Source of the DNA: Pseudomonas farris
GTDB taxonomy: Bacteria; Pseudomonadota; Gammaproteobacteria; Pseudomonadales; Pseudomonadaceae
Assembly (NCBI RefSeq): GCF_019145235.1
Contig: NZ_JAHSTV010000003.1
Span: 62,001 to 126,000, forward strand
Direction of reading: 5' to 3'
DNA: 64,000 bases
Positions 1 to 6,035 of this stretch are shown one piece after another (within the stretch, counting starts at the first letter, position 1; every line of letters begins with the position of its first letter). The position numbers and the translations under genes are program-made. The notes under the pieces were generated by a model that did no database searches, was not told the DNA's origin, and worked only from the letters and a program-made list of their open reading frames with translations.

Positions 1-1
1 C

Positions 2-448
2 CTCAGCGGTAAACCCGAACTGGCCGAAGAGGTGTATCAGGAAACCTGGCTGAGCCTGATCCGCAGCACCAGTCAGCCACAAGGCCGGGCGAACTTTCGT
101 ACCTGGCTCTACCAGATTGCCCGCAACCGACTGATCGATCACTGGCGCAAACACGGAATCCACAACCCCTTGCACGACAGCTATGACGAACAAACCCACG
201 CCCTGATCGATAACGCGGCCGATCCCGAACAACTGCTGAGCCTGAGCCGCGACGGTCAACGCCTCGAAGCCGCCCTGCAAACCCTTCCTGCCGACCAGCG
301 CGAAGTGTTCCTGCTGCGCGCCCACGGCGACCTCGACCTGCCGCAAATCGCCACCCTCACCGAAACACCGCTGGAAACCGTTAAAAGTCGCTTGCGCTAC
401 GCCCAGCAAAAACTGCGTCGGCTGCTGGCCGAGGAGGTACTGACATGA
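2..448 (+). CDS. ECF-type RNA polymerase sigma factor, 5' end outside the window
   Basis: The reading frame is open from the first bases of the window, so the true start lies upstream and the N-terminus is missing. The visible part begins in sigma region 2 (EEVYQETWLSLIRS, then FRTWLYQIARNRLIDHWRK, the -10 recognition helix area). It ends with region 4 (LQTLPADQREVFLLRAHGDL, then a helix-turn-helix ETVKSRLRYAQQKLRRLL). This is the arrangement of ECF sigma factors, which direct RNA polymerase to a small regulon and are usually held by a membrane anti-sigma factor. The stop codon overlaps the next gene by 4 nt (ATGA), and that gene encodes a single-pass membrane protein, fitting a sigma/anti-sigma pair. 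The stimulus cannot be told from sequence. Confidence 0.9.
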   Translation, partial: LSGKPELAEEVYQETWLSLIRSTSQPQGRANFRTWLYQIARNRLIDHWRKHGIHNPLHDSYDEQTHALIDNAADPEQLLSLSRDGQRLEAALQTLPADQREVFLLRAHGDLDLPQIATLTETPLETVKSRLRYAQQKLRRLLAEEVLT

Positions 449-1065
449 CTGACGCCCCAAAAACACCGTCATCGCCTGACGATGAAGTGCTCAAGCATTT
501 TCGCGACCACGCAACCGGCGAACCACCGGCGCATCTCGATGCCTTCATCCTCGCCACCGCACACCGCGAAGCCCCGGCACCGAAGCCGAACCTGTGGCAA
601 CGCTGGCTCCGCGCCTGCCAGCAGCCTCGCTGGCAAGTGGCATTCGCCAGCCTCGTCGGTGTGGCCCTGATGTTGGCGCTGGTGCAGCGCACGCCGGAGC
701 AACTGCCGAGTTACGACTTCGCGCCTGCGCCTAAGGCGTCTGCACCGGCCGCCAAACCGGAAGGCGCTGCTCGCTCCCAGGCTGCACCGACCGGCGCTTT
801 ATCTGCCCCCGCACCTGCTGCGCCCATGGCGGAGTTTTCTGCACCGTTACAGCGCGAGTCGATCAATAGCGAAATGGCGGACGAAGCAAAAGTCAGTAAA
901 CGCTTAGCCGCACCGGCCAAGTCACTGGATGATCAGTTACGTGAAGTGATACATCTGCAAGAGACCGGTCAAACCCAAGCCGCCGAGGCGCTGATGACGA
1001 CATTGCACAAACGCTTTCCCAAGGAAAACCTCACGGCCCGACTCAAGGATTTGCAGAAGAAATGA
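445..1065 (+). CDS. Single-pass membrane protein, probable anti-sigma factor
   Basis: This 206-residue protein is translationally coupled to the upstream sigma factor by a 4-nt overlap. It has a soluble N-terminal part of about 65 residues (DDEVLKHFRDH, HLDAFILATAHRE), one hydrophobic segment at roughly residues 66-84 (VAFASLVGVALMLALVQ), a long Ala/Pro-rich linker, and a helical C-terminus (SLDDQLREVIHLQETGQ) expected in the periplasm. That topology and position are typical of anti-sigma factors, which bind the sigma factor on the cytoplasmic side. No zinc-binding HxxxCxxC motif is seen, so it is not a ZAS-type anti-sigma. The function is inferred from context. Confidence 0.65.
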   Translation: MTDAPKTPSSPDDEVLKHFRDHATGEPPAHLDAFILATAHREAPAPKPNLWQRWLRACQQPRWQVAFASLVGVALMLALVQRTPEQLPSYDFAPAPKASAPAAKPEGAARSQAAPTGALSAPAPAAPMAEFSAPLQRESINSEMADEAKVSKRLAAPAKSLDDQLREVIHLQETGQTQAAEALMTTLHKRFPKENLTARLKDLQKK

Positions 1066-1086
1066 GGTGAACAGCGGTCGGCAAAT

Positions 1087-1356
1087 TTGGCATCGATACC
1101 CGAAAGCGCGCACTATCGGCCCATAGCCGATGCGTTGGAGGATGCCGTGGCACAAAAAATCGACCGCATCGCCCAAATGCTCAACTGCCCGGTCAAGGGT
1201 GAGGAATTACGGCGAGCAGTGACTGAGAGTCGTAAGGAGTTTCTTCTGGCGAAGCAGGCAGAAGAAGCGCTTGAGGAAGACGTTCTTGATGATGAGTTGA
1301 TCGAGGGCGAAGACGACGATGATGACTACGACGAGTTTGACTGGACGACAGAATGA
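1087..1356 (+). CDS. Small acidic hypothetical protein (start uncertain)
   Basis: Not recognised. The longest frame starts at TTG; an in-frame GTG at 1147 (protein AQKIDRIAQMLN...) is an equally possible start, and no convincing Shine-Dalgarno decides. The protein has a helical basic/neutral N-terminal half (RRAVTESRKEFLLAKQAEEAL) and a strongly acidic tail (EGEDDDDDYDEFDW). The stop overlaps the start of the next small gene by 4 nt (ATGA), so the two are coupled. A decayed second copy of its 3' half lies at 2289-2421. The acidic tail would suit a protein that binds a basic partner or mimics DNA, but that is only a guess. Confidence 0.6.
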   Translation: MASIPESAHYRPIADALEDAVAQKIDRIAQMLNCPVKGEELRRAVTESRKEFLLAKQAEEALEEDVLDDELIEGEDDDDDYDEFDWTTE

Positions 1357-1571
1357 AAAAACCGCTTCAGCGACCCGTTGCCGTTCTCAACCATAACCGT
1401 CCTGCTGCTCACCCTTTGCCACACACGGCCTATCAGCAACGAGCCGTAGAAATACGTGAGTCTATTGGCGTCAGCCGTAATGACCCACGTCCGGCTATTC
1501 CTGCCGAAACACTATTTGCCGAGCTTGATGCGCTCATTGATGAGGTTGAAGCAGAGCGTAGCCGCCCTTGA
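1353..1571 (+). CDS. Small antitoxin-like protein with hybrid motifs
   Basis: The 72-residue protein starts with PVAVLNHNRPAA, a segment typical of Phd/YefM (StbD-type) antitoxins. It ends with NDPRPAIPAETLFAELDALI, a segment typical of the C-terminus of RelB/DinJ-type antitoxins. The DNA-binding N-terminal half of a complete Phd/YefM protein is absent. It is coupled to the acidic gene upstream and followed by a terminator, with no toxin gene next to it. It may be a shortened or recombined orphan antitoxin, or a functional protein of its own. The motif assignment is from recognition of family signatures, not a search. Confidence 0.6.
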   Translation: MKKPLQRPVAVLNHNRPAAHPLPHTAYQQRAVEIRESIGVSRNDPRPAIPAETLFAELDALIDEVEAERSRP

Positions 1572-1583
1572 AAACACTCACTC

Positions 1584-1626
1584 AAAAATTGCAGACCCCG
1601 AAAAATCGGGGCCTGCAATTTTTTGG
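1584..1626. terminator. Bidirectional rho-independent terminator
   Basis: A strong hairpin with the arms AAAAATTGCAG / CTGCAATTTTTT and a GC core CCCCGAAAAATCGGGG. A-rich and T-rich flanks let it act in both directions. It lies between the converging antitoxin-like gene and the DUF3077 gene. Confidence 0.9.
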
Positions 1627-1637
1627 GTGAGTTGCCG

Positions 1638-1931
1638 CTATTCTGCGGCTTGTTGCGTCGTCGACTGCGGTGGTCGCGTCAAAACTTTCACCACATCATC
1701 AATCACAGCCTTACCCATCGCCGTCAAATAGTGTGCGGCCCAGGCATGGCGGTCGGTGTCTTTTGAGTAGGCAGCGTCCTCAGCAAATGACTTGGCCAGG
1801 AACAACAGGTCGGACGCCTGCGCCAACGCTTCGCTGATGGGTACACCACCGTTCACTCGAACCAGCGGTTCAACAGAGCAGTAGTGGAAGGGGGTGAAAC
1901 CGATGGTTTTCAGTTCAGATTGGTCAGTCAT
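1638..1931 (-). CDS. DUF3077-family small protein under C4-like RNA control
   Basis: A 97-residue protein starting MTDQSELKTIGFTPFHYC. The ATG is preceded by a strong Shine-Dalgarno (GGAGGTGAC), which decides this start over longer in-frame extensions. It looks like the Pseudomonas DUF3077 family: a short N-terminal strand part, then two amphipathic helices (ISEALAQASDLLFLAKSFAEDAA and AAHYLTAMGKAVIDDVVKVL). The biochemical role is unknown. The start codon lies inside the end of a 32-codon leader frame, so translation is probably coupled to it. Further upstream is a 78-nt C4-like antisense RNA whose target is the leader's ribosome-binding site. A sister gene with the same upstream arrangement lies at 51458-51814. 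Confidence 0.8.
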   Translation of the reverse strand: MTDQSELKTIGFTPFHYCSVEPLVRVNGGVPISEALAQASDLLFLAKSFAEDAAYSKDTDRHAWAAHYLTAMGKAVIDDVVKVLTRPPQSTTQQAAE

Positions 1932-2022
1932 TGTCACCTCCATTGACGGAGGTGCGGTGGAAGCGTGATTCAAGATAGCGTTGAGGGGTGAACCGAATTT
2001 CGTACGGATTTGTATTGCGCAT
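1924..2022 (-). CDS. 32-residue leader peptide overlapping the DUF3077 gene
   Basis: The frame begins ATGCGCAATACAAATCC (MRNTNPYEIRF) with a well-placed AAGGAG seven bases upstream. It ends in a TGA that overlaps the DUF3077 start region by 8 nt. Its Shine-Dalgarno is the exact complement of an antisense segment of the C4-like RNA. It is therefore the likely regulated entry point, and ribosomes finishing it would reopen the DUF3077 site. It is too short for coding statistics; the case rests on the ribosome site, the overlap and the antisense match. Confidence 0.55.
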   Translation of the reverse strand: MRNTNPYEIRFTPQRYLESRFHRTSVNGGDND

Positions 2023-2029
2023 GGTCTAG

Positions 2030-2066
2030 CTCCTTGACGAGGAACTGCTACTTTTTCGTTACCAAG
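2030..2066 (-). promoter_or_regulatory. Downstream target pair of the C4-like antisense RNA
   Basis: On the minus strand this leader holds TTGGTAA (plus-strand 2059-2065), complementary to TTACCAA in the C4-like RNA. It also holds GTCAAGGAG (plus-strand 2030-2038), complementary over eight bases to TCCTTGAC in the same RNA. The second target includes the Shine-Dalgarno of the leader frame, so pairing would block translation. Confidence 0.7.
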
Positions 2067-2072
2067 CGAATA

Positions 2073-2150
2073 GGTGGCAGCTGTGCGCAGGTTGGTAAAC
2101 CGGGAGTCAAGGAATCCGGCACGCCCGAAGACGTCCCACGCACAGCCGCC
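2073..2150 (-). ncRNA. C4-like antisense RNA, copy 1
   Basis: A 78-nt segment folds into a closing stem of 12 pairs (GGCGGCTGTGCG with CGCACAGCTGCC, one G-U). Inside are a short hairpin ACGTC-TTCG-GGCGT and a second hairpin CCGG...CCGG whose loop carries TCCTTGAC; a single-stranded TTACCAA follows. Both segments are complementary to sequences just downstream, one being a ribosome-binding site. This is the plan of the C4 antisense RNA of phages P1/P7, for which relatives in many bacteria have been reported. The copy at 51869-51946 has the same length and fold with compensating base changes in every stem. The family name is given from the fold and the antisense logic; no covariance-model search was run. 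Confidence 0.75.
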
Positions 2151-2209
2151 ATAACTCAAAATTGCGGGCGTAAAAAAACGCCTGCAAATCTAATGGGGGC
2201 GCTGTTGCG

Positions 2210-2257
2210 CTTAACTCTCGGGTTACCAAGCCCGGTCGCTGAATTGGCAGCGACGGC
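2210..2257 (-). promoter_or_regulatory. Upstream hairpins carrying a second set of C4 targets
   Basis: Upstream of the antisense RNA on the same strand is a hairpin GTCGCTG/CAGCGAC. Next to it is a hairpin GGG-CTTGGTAA-CCC that shows TTGGTAA in its loop, and then GTTAAG. These repeat, in the same order, the two sequences complementary to the C4-like RNA (the second with one wobble pair). The second locus has the same arrangement at 51999-52042. Confidence 0.55.
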
Positions 2258-2288
2258 AGAAGGGTAACGCGCAGGCTGATCTCCTGCA

Positions 2289-2421
2289 ACCTCCGAGGGT
2301 CGTAGGGATTTTCCTCAGAATCAACCGGAAGAGGGATGATTCTGAAGGAGACGACTTCGAGGACGATGAGATTGGGGACGACGATCTTGACTGGGGGGCA
2401 CCCTGGCAGTTGTTCGGTTAA
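2289..2421 (+). pseudogene. Decayed copy of the acidic gene's 3' half
   Basis: One frame gives TSEGRRDFPQNQPEEG followed by a stop; another continues DDSEGDDFEDDEIGDDDLDW. Joined across a frameshift they mirror TESRKEFLLAKQAEE and the acidic DDDDDYDEFDW end of the gene at 1087-1356. At the DNA level the string GAGGGTCGTAGGGATTTTC matches GAGAGTCGTAAGGAGTTTC there. It runs directly into the rhuM fragment. Confidence 0.5.
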
Positions 2422-2446
2422 ACCGAACAACTGAATTTTCCACCAG
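2404..2446 (-). pseudogene. Fragment of a second rhuM copy
   Basis: About 43 bases match 3525-3567 inside the intact rhuM gene with three or four differences, including the inverted repeat around GTTCGGT/ACCGAAC. On the minus strand it encodes a piece like LVENSVVRFNRTTA, against LVEDSVVRFYRTTA in rhuM. No more of the gene is left on either side. Confidence 0.65.
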
Positions 2447-2472
2447 CTAGCCCTGAGTTACGGAGGTGTGCA

Positions 2473-2541
2473 CAAAAAAGCGCCAGACCTTAAGATCTGA
2501 GGCTTTCTCGTTTTTGCGTATGGCCAGGCGTCGTTTGAACT
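2473..2541 (-). repeat. Decayed copy of the tRNA-Arg 3' end and its terminator
   Basis: The stretch from the A-run through the terminator hairpin, TTTCTCGTTTTTGCGTATGG, then CCAGGCG and GTTTGAAC, follows 3928-4000 almost base for base. That is the terminator, CCA end, acceptor 3' strand and T-arm of tRNA-Arg(CCG). Several substitutions and a short deletion in the acceptor mean it cannot be a working tRNA. Duplicated tRNA 3' ends are the usual footprint of site-specific integration into a tRNA gene. Confidence 0.65.
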
Positions 2542-2730
2542 GGAGGCAGTGAAGCCCGTTTTGTATGGGCTTCAGTTGTGGTGTTTCGGTTAGACGTACG
2601 GTTTGAGCAGGTGCGGATAATTTGGGACTTTGTCTGGAAAGCAGTACAGCACGCGGCCTGCTACTCAGAACCTACTGCATGAACCAAGGGACTTCGGATT
2701 GGTTAACCGTTCCACTGAATGCTGACAGGC

Positions 2731-3771
2731 TCAGTGACGATTTTTTTGTGAGATGCTGCACAGTGCCTCAATACCTAATCTTTCACCTTCTGTCTCTTTC
2801 AAGGTCCGGCGCTGTTCGGCATAGAGTTCATATTCCGCCCACGCTTTTTCCTCTGCGGTCTGTTTACTGATTTGCCCCGCACCTTGTAGAACCTCACGAC
2901 TGTTGAACTCCAGAAACTGGTCCAGCTTCTCCTGCCAGTCCCGCAGAAAAATCTGCTTGCGCATCAATGCCTGATCTTCTGCGAAATCCAGCCACATGGT
3001 AACGATGCGATTTAGAGCACTGATTTCCTCTTGATTGAGGTAATTCTTGGCGATCGTGACATCGTTTTTGCGTACTTCATCCCCTTTGAAGCTGGTCAAG
3101 CCCATATTCAGCTTGGTGGCGTCAACGCGCTGGACAATCAACTCGGCAGCTGTCAGGCCGGTGCTGGCGAAGTGAAGTTTGTTTTGGATGATTTGGAAGA
3201 ACGCCGTGGTCTCCCTGTTCGATGGCGCATAATCGGCAGCCATCGCGAAAATATCCCTTACCCTTAAGTAGACCCGTCGCTCGCTGGCGCGAATGTCTCG
3301 AATGCGTTCAAGCAACTCGTCGAAATAATCGGGTACTTGCGAGTGGCCCACTGGCGGGTTTTTCAACCGTTCGTCATCCATCACGAAGCCTTTCACCAGA
3401 TACTCCTGAAGTATCTGTGTGGCCCACTGACGGAACTGAGTACCGCGTTTGGAGCGAACCCGGTAGCCCACCGCGAGAATCAGCGGCAGGCTGAAATATT
3501 TGACGTTGTAAGGTTTGTTGTCGGTGGCAGTTGTTCGGTAAAACCGAACAACTGAATCTTCCACCAGTTCACCCTCGGCGAAAATGTGGCTGATATGCCC
3601 GCTGATGGTGGCTTTGGCCTTGCCATACAGTTCACAGATCATCGCCTGGGAGAGCCACAGCGTATCGGCCCCGAAGCGACATTCCAGGCGTACCTGACCG
3701 TCAACACTTTGAAACAGCAACAGCTCGCCTTGGGGGGCCGTAGGAAAGTCGGCGTCGTTCTGATCAATCAT
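2731..3771 (-). CDS. rhuM: RhuM-family protein
   Basis: The 346-residue protein has the features of the RhuM (virulence_RhuM) family: GELLLFQSVDGQVRLECRF at the N-terminus, TLWLSQAMICELYGKAKATISGHISHIFAEGEL, SVVRFYRTTATD, and a central YFSLPLILAVGYRVRSKRG followed by TQFRQWATQILQEYLVKGF. These resemble KilA-N/BRO-type phage DNA-binding cores. RhuM proteins are scattered on mobile islands and their molecular role is not settled. The ATG follows GGAG at suitable spacing. The gene stands alone between a decayed and an intact tRNA-Arg 3' end, which marks it as cargo of a small tRNA-targeted element. There is no integrase in the window. Confidence 0.85.
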   Translation of the reverse strand: MIDQNDADFPTAPQGELLLFQSVDGQVRLECRFGADTLWLSQAMICELYGKAKATISGHISHIFAEGELVEDSVVRFYRTTATDNKPYNVKYFSLPLILAVGYRVRSKRGTQFRQWATQILQEYLVKGFVMDDERLKNPPVGHSQVPDYFDELLERIRDIRASERRVYLRVRDIFAMAADYAPSNRETTAFFQIIQNKLHFASTGLTAAELIVQRVDATKLNMGLTSFKGDEVRKNDVTIAKNYLNQEEISALNRIVTMWLDFAEDQALMRKQIFLRDWQEKLDQFLEFNSREVLQGAGQISKQTAEEKAWAEYELYAEQRRTLKETEGERLGIEALCSISQKNRH

Positions 3772-3929
3772 CTGGGCGCTCCACGATCAGCTCTGGTTAG
3801 TCTATGCGTCGGCTGGAAAAGAGTTCAAAGCGGTTTGACACAGTGTGTCGGAAATCAACCACCATCATGAACCCGATTGTCGTGAGTTTATGTTTCCAAG
3901 TGCCGTCATTTCATGGATTTCGAAGCAAC

Positions 3930-3963
3930 AAAAAAGCCCCAGACCCTGCGGGTCTGAGGCTTT
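3930..3963 (-). terminator. Terminator of tRNA-Arg
   Basis: On the minus strand GCCTCAGACCC, a short loop and GGGTCTGGGGC form a stem followed by a run of six T. It begins about 15 bases past the tRNA CCA end. Confidence 0.85.
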
Positions 3964-3977
3964 CTCGTTCTTGCGTA

Positions 3978-4054
3978 TGGTGCACCAGGCGGGATTCGAA
4001 CCCACGACCCCTGCCTTCGGAGGGCAGTACTCTATCCAGCTGAGCTACTGGTGC
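3978..4054 (-). tRNA. tRNA-Arg, anticodon CCG
   Basis: The minus strand gives a full cloverleaf: acceptor GCACCAG pairing with CTGGTGC, D-arm GCTC...GAGT, anticodon stem CTGCC/GGCAG with loop CTCCGAA (anticodon CCG, reads CGG Arg), T-loop GTTCGAATC, discriminator A and an encoded CCA end. It is 77 nt including CCA. Confidence 0.97.
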
Positions 4055-4403
4055 AATGCGGGCGCCATGATACTCATATGCACTGCGGGCGTCCATGCTG
4101 CTGAATCGCCTGTGCTTTTCGAAAGCGTAACCTGCGTTTGCTACGCTGATCTGAAAAAATAGGCAAATGCGGCGTTTTCGTTCTTTTTTTCGAACAGGCT
4201 ATTGTCCTTTACCCCCTTTGATCCTAGGATTCGTTTGAGATTTCAAACGCTCTTGTCTGGGTGCTGAACCGCACGAGTTCGATTTGTGCGCTATTTATGT
4301 GCTTCAGCCCGGTGAATGATTTCCCTGACGGCAGCCTATAAGGCGCCTTTCTACAATCATAATTCGCTCCGCGCGTGCCGCGGTGCTGTTAAGGAAAGCC
4401 GAC
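4055..4403. promoter_or_regulatory. gabD upstream region with a palindrome
   Basis: About 350 bases without a gene lie between the tRNA promoter and gabD. A perfect inverted repeat CGTTTGA-4 nt-TCAAACG sits at 4232-4249, some 155 bases before gabD, and could be an operator. A TACAAT near 4352 could be a -10 box, but no matching -35 box is clear. Nothing coding was seen. Confidence 0.4.
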
Positions 4404-5846
4404 ATGCAGCTTAAAGACACCCAGTTGTTCCGCCAGCAGGCCTTTATCGATGGCGCTTGGGTCGATGCGGACAACGGTCAGACGATCAAGGTCAACAACC
4501 CGGCAACGGGTGAAATTCTGGGCACTGTGCCGAAAATGGGCGCTGCCGAAACCCGCCGTGCAATCGAAGCCGCGGACAAAGCGCTGCCGGCCTGGCGTGC
4601 ACTGACCGCCAAGGATCGCGCGAACAAGCTGCGTCGCTGGTTCGAGCTGATCATCGAGAACCAGGACGACCTGGCTCGCCTGATGACTCTGGAACAAGGC
4701 AAGCCATTGGCTGAAGCCAAGGGCGAGATCGTTTACGCCGCTTCCTTTATCGAGTGGTTCGCCGAAGAAGCCAAGCGCGTCTACGGTGACGTGATTCCGG
4801 GCCACCAGCCAGACAAGCGCCTGATCGTGATCAAGCAGCCGATCGGCGTGACCGCAGCGATCACCCCGTGGAACTTCCCTGCCGCGATGATCACCCGTAA
4901 AGCTGGCCCGGCCCTGGCCGCCGGTTGCACCATGGTGCTCAAGCCTGCTTCGCAAACTCCGTTCTCGGCTTTCGCCTTGGCTGAACTGGCCCAGCGTGCC
5001 GGTATTCCGAACGGCGTGTTCAGTGTTGTGTCCGGCAGCGCCGGCGACATCGGCAGCGAGCTGACCAGCAACCCGATCGTACGCAAACTGTCCTTCACCG
5101 GTTCGACTGAAATCGGTCGTCAGCTGATGGCTGAATGCGCCAAGGACATCAAGAAAATCTCCCTGGAACTGGGCGGTAACGCGCCGTTCATCGTGTTCGA
5201 CGACGCGGACCTGGATAAGGCCGTCGAAGGCGCGATCATTTCCAAGTACCGCAACAACGGCCAAACCTGCGTCTGCGCTAACCGCCTGTACATTCAGGAT
5301 TCGGTCTACGACGCGTTCGCCGAGAAGCTGAAAGTGGCCGTGGCCAAGCTCAAGATCGGTAACGGTCTGGAAGACGGCACCACCACTGGCCCGCTGATCG
5401 ACGAAAAAGCCGTGGCCAAGGTTCAAGAGCACATTGCTGACGCCGTCGGCAAAGGCGCAATCGTGCTGTCCGGTGGCAAGGTGATGGAAGGCAACTTCTT
5501 CGAGCCGACCATCCTGACCAACGTGCCGAACAACGCTGCCGTGGCCAAGGAAGAAACCTTCGGCCCATTGGCGCCACTGTTCCGCTTCAAAGACGAAGCC
5601 GACGTGATCGCGATGTCCAACGACACCGAGTTCGGTCTGGCCTCGTACTTCTATGCTCGCGACCTAGGCCGTGTGTTCCGTGTAGCTGAAGCCCTGGAAT
5701 ACGGCATGGTCGGCGTTAACACCGGGTTGATCTCCAACGAAGTCGCGCCGTTCGGCGGCATCAAGGCGTCGGGCCTGGGCCGTGAAGGCTCCAAGTACGG
5801 CATCGAAGATTACCTGGAAATCAAATACCTCTGCCTGGGTATCTAA
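4404..5846 (+). CDS. gabD: Succinate-semialdehyde dehydrogenase (NADP+)
   Basis: Oxidises succinate semialdehyde to succinate, the second step of GABA degradation into the TCA cycle. The 480-residue length is that of bacterial GabD. The aldehyde dehydrogenase fold is complete: PWNFPAAMITRKAGPALAAGC in the cofactor region, FTGSTEIGR of the Rossmann fold, the general-base Glu in LELGGNAPFIVF, the nucleophile Cys in GQTCVCANR, and EETFGPLAPLF. The start chosen follows AAGGAAAG and yields MQLKDTQLFRQQAF, the family N-terminus; the longer frame has no ribosome site. It is followed by a structured RNA and gabT on the same strand. Confidence 0.96.
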   Translation: MQLKDTQLFRQQAFIDGAWVDADNGQTIKVNNPATGEILGTVPKMGAAETRRAIEAADKALPAWRALTAKDRANKLRRWFELIIENQDDLARLMTLEQGKPLAEAKGEIVYAASFIEWFAEEAKRVYGDVIPGHQPDKRLIVIKQPIGVTAAITPWNFPAAMITRKAGPALAAGCTMVLKPASQTPFSAFALAELAQRAGIPNGVFSVVSGSAGDIGSELTSNPIVRKLSFTGSTEIGRQLMAECAKDIKKISLELGGNAPFIVFDDADLDKAVEGAIISKYRNNGQTCVCANRLYIQDSVYDAFAEKLKVAVAKLKIGNGLEDGTTTGPLIDEKAVAKVQEHIADAVGKGAIVLSGGKVMEGNFFEPTILTNVPNNAAVAKEETFGPLAPLFRFKDEADVIAMSNDTEFGLASYFYARDLGRVFRVAEALEYGMVGVNTGLISNEVAPFGGIKASGLGREGSKYGIEDYLEIKYLCLGI

Positions 5847-5850
5847 GCTC

Positions 5851-5940
5851 GGCCCGGCAAGGCATTGCTTCAAGCGCAAAGGGCACGAGAGCGCTGTCCC
5901 TTTGCGACGCTTCAAACGGAATTTTCTCTGTGGCCGGGAA
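5851..5940 (+). ncRNA. gabT RNA motif between gabD and gabT
   Basis: The space between the two genes holds a clear hairpin (GCGCAAAGGG with CCCTTTGCG). It is enclosed by a longer-range pairing of CCCGGC (5853) with GCCGGG (5933). A conserved RNA called the gabT motif is known only from Pseudomonas, always downstream of gabD and upstream of gabT; the position and the stems fit. Its function is unknown. The boundaries are estimated from the pairings seen. Confidence 0.7.
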
Positions 5941-6035
5941 AGCTGTGGCAGTCGATCATCGCATGCTGCCGTAGTTGCCTCCCCGCCGCATTTTCCTTGA
6001 ACCACGCCGCCCGATGAGCGGTGAATGAGGACACT

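Noticed and set aside
1638..2159. 173-residue extension of the DUF3077 gene through the C4-like RNA
   Set aside because: The frame happens to stay open, but the strong Shine-Dalgarno lies at 1931, the second locus is not organised this way, and the extra part is explained as structured RNA.
2107..2430. 107-residue frame on the minus strand starting MFGLTEQLPG
   Set aside because: It starts within the rhuM fragment and crosses a decayed gene and the C4 upstream hairpins; no ribosome site or family resemblance.
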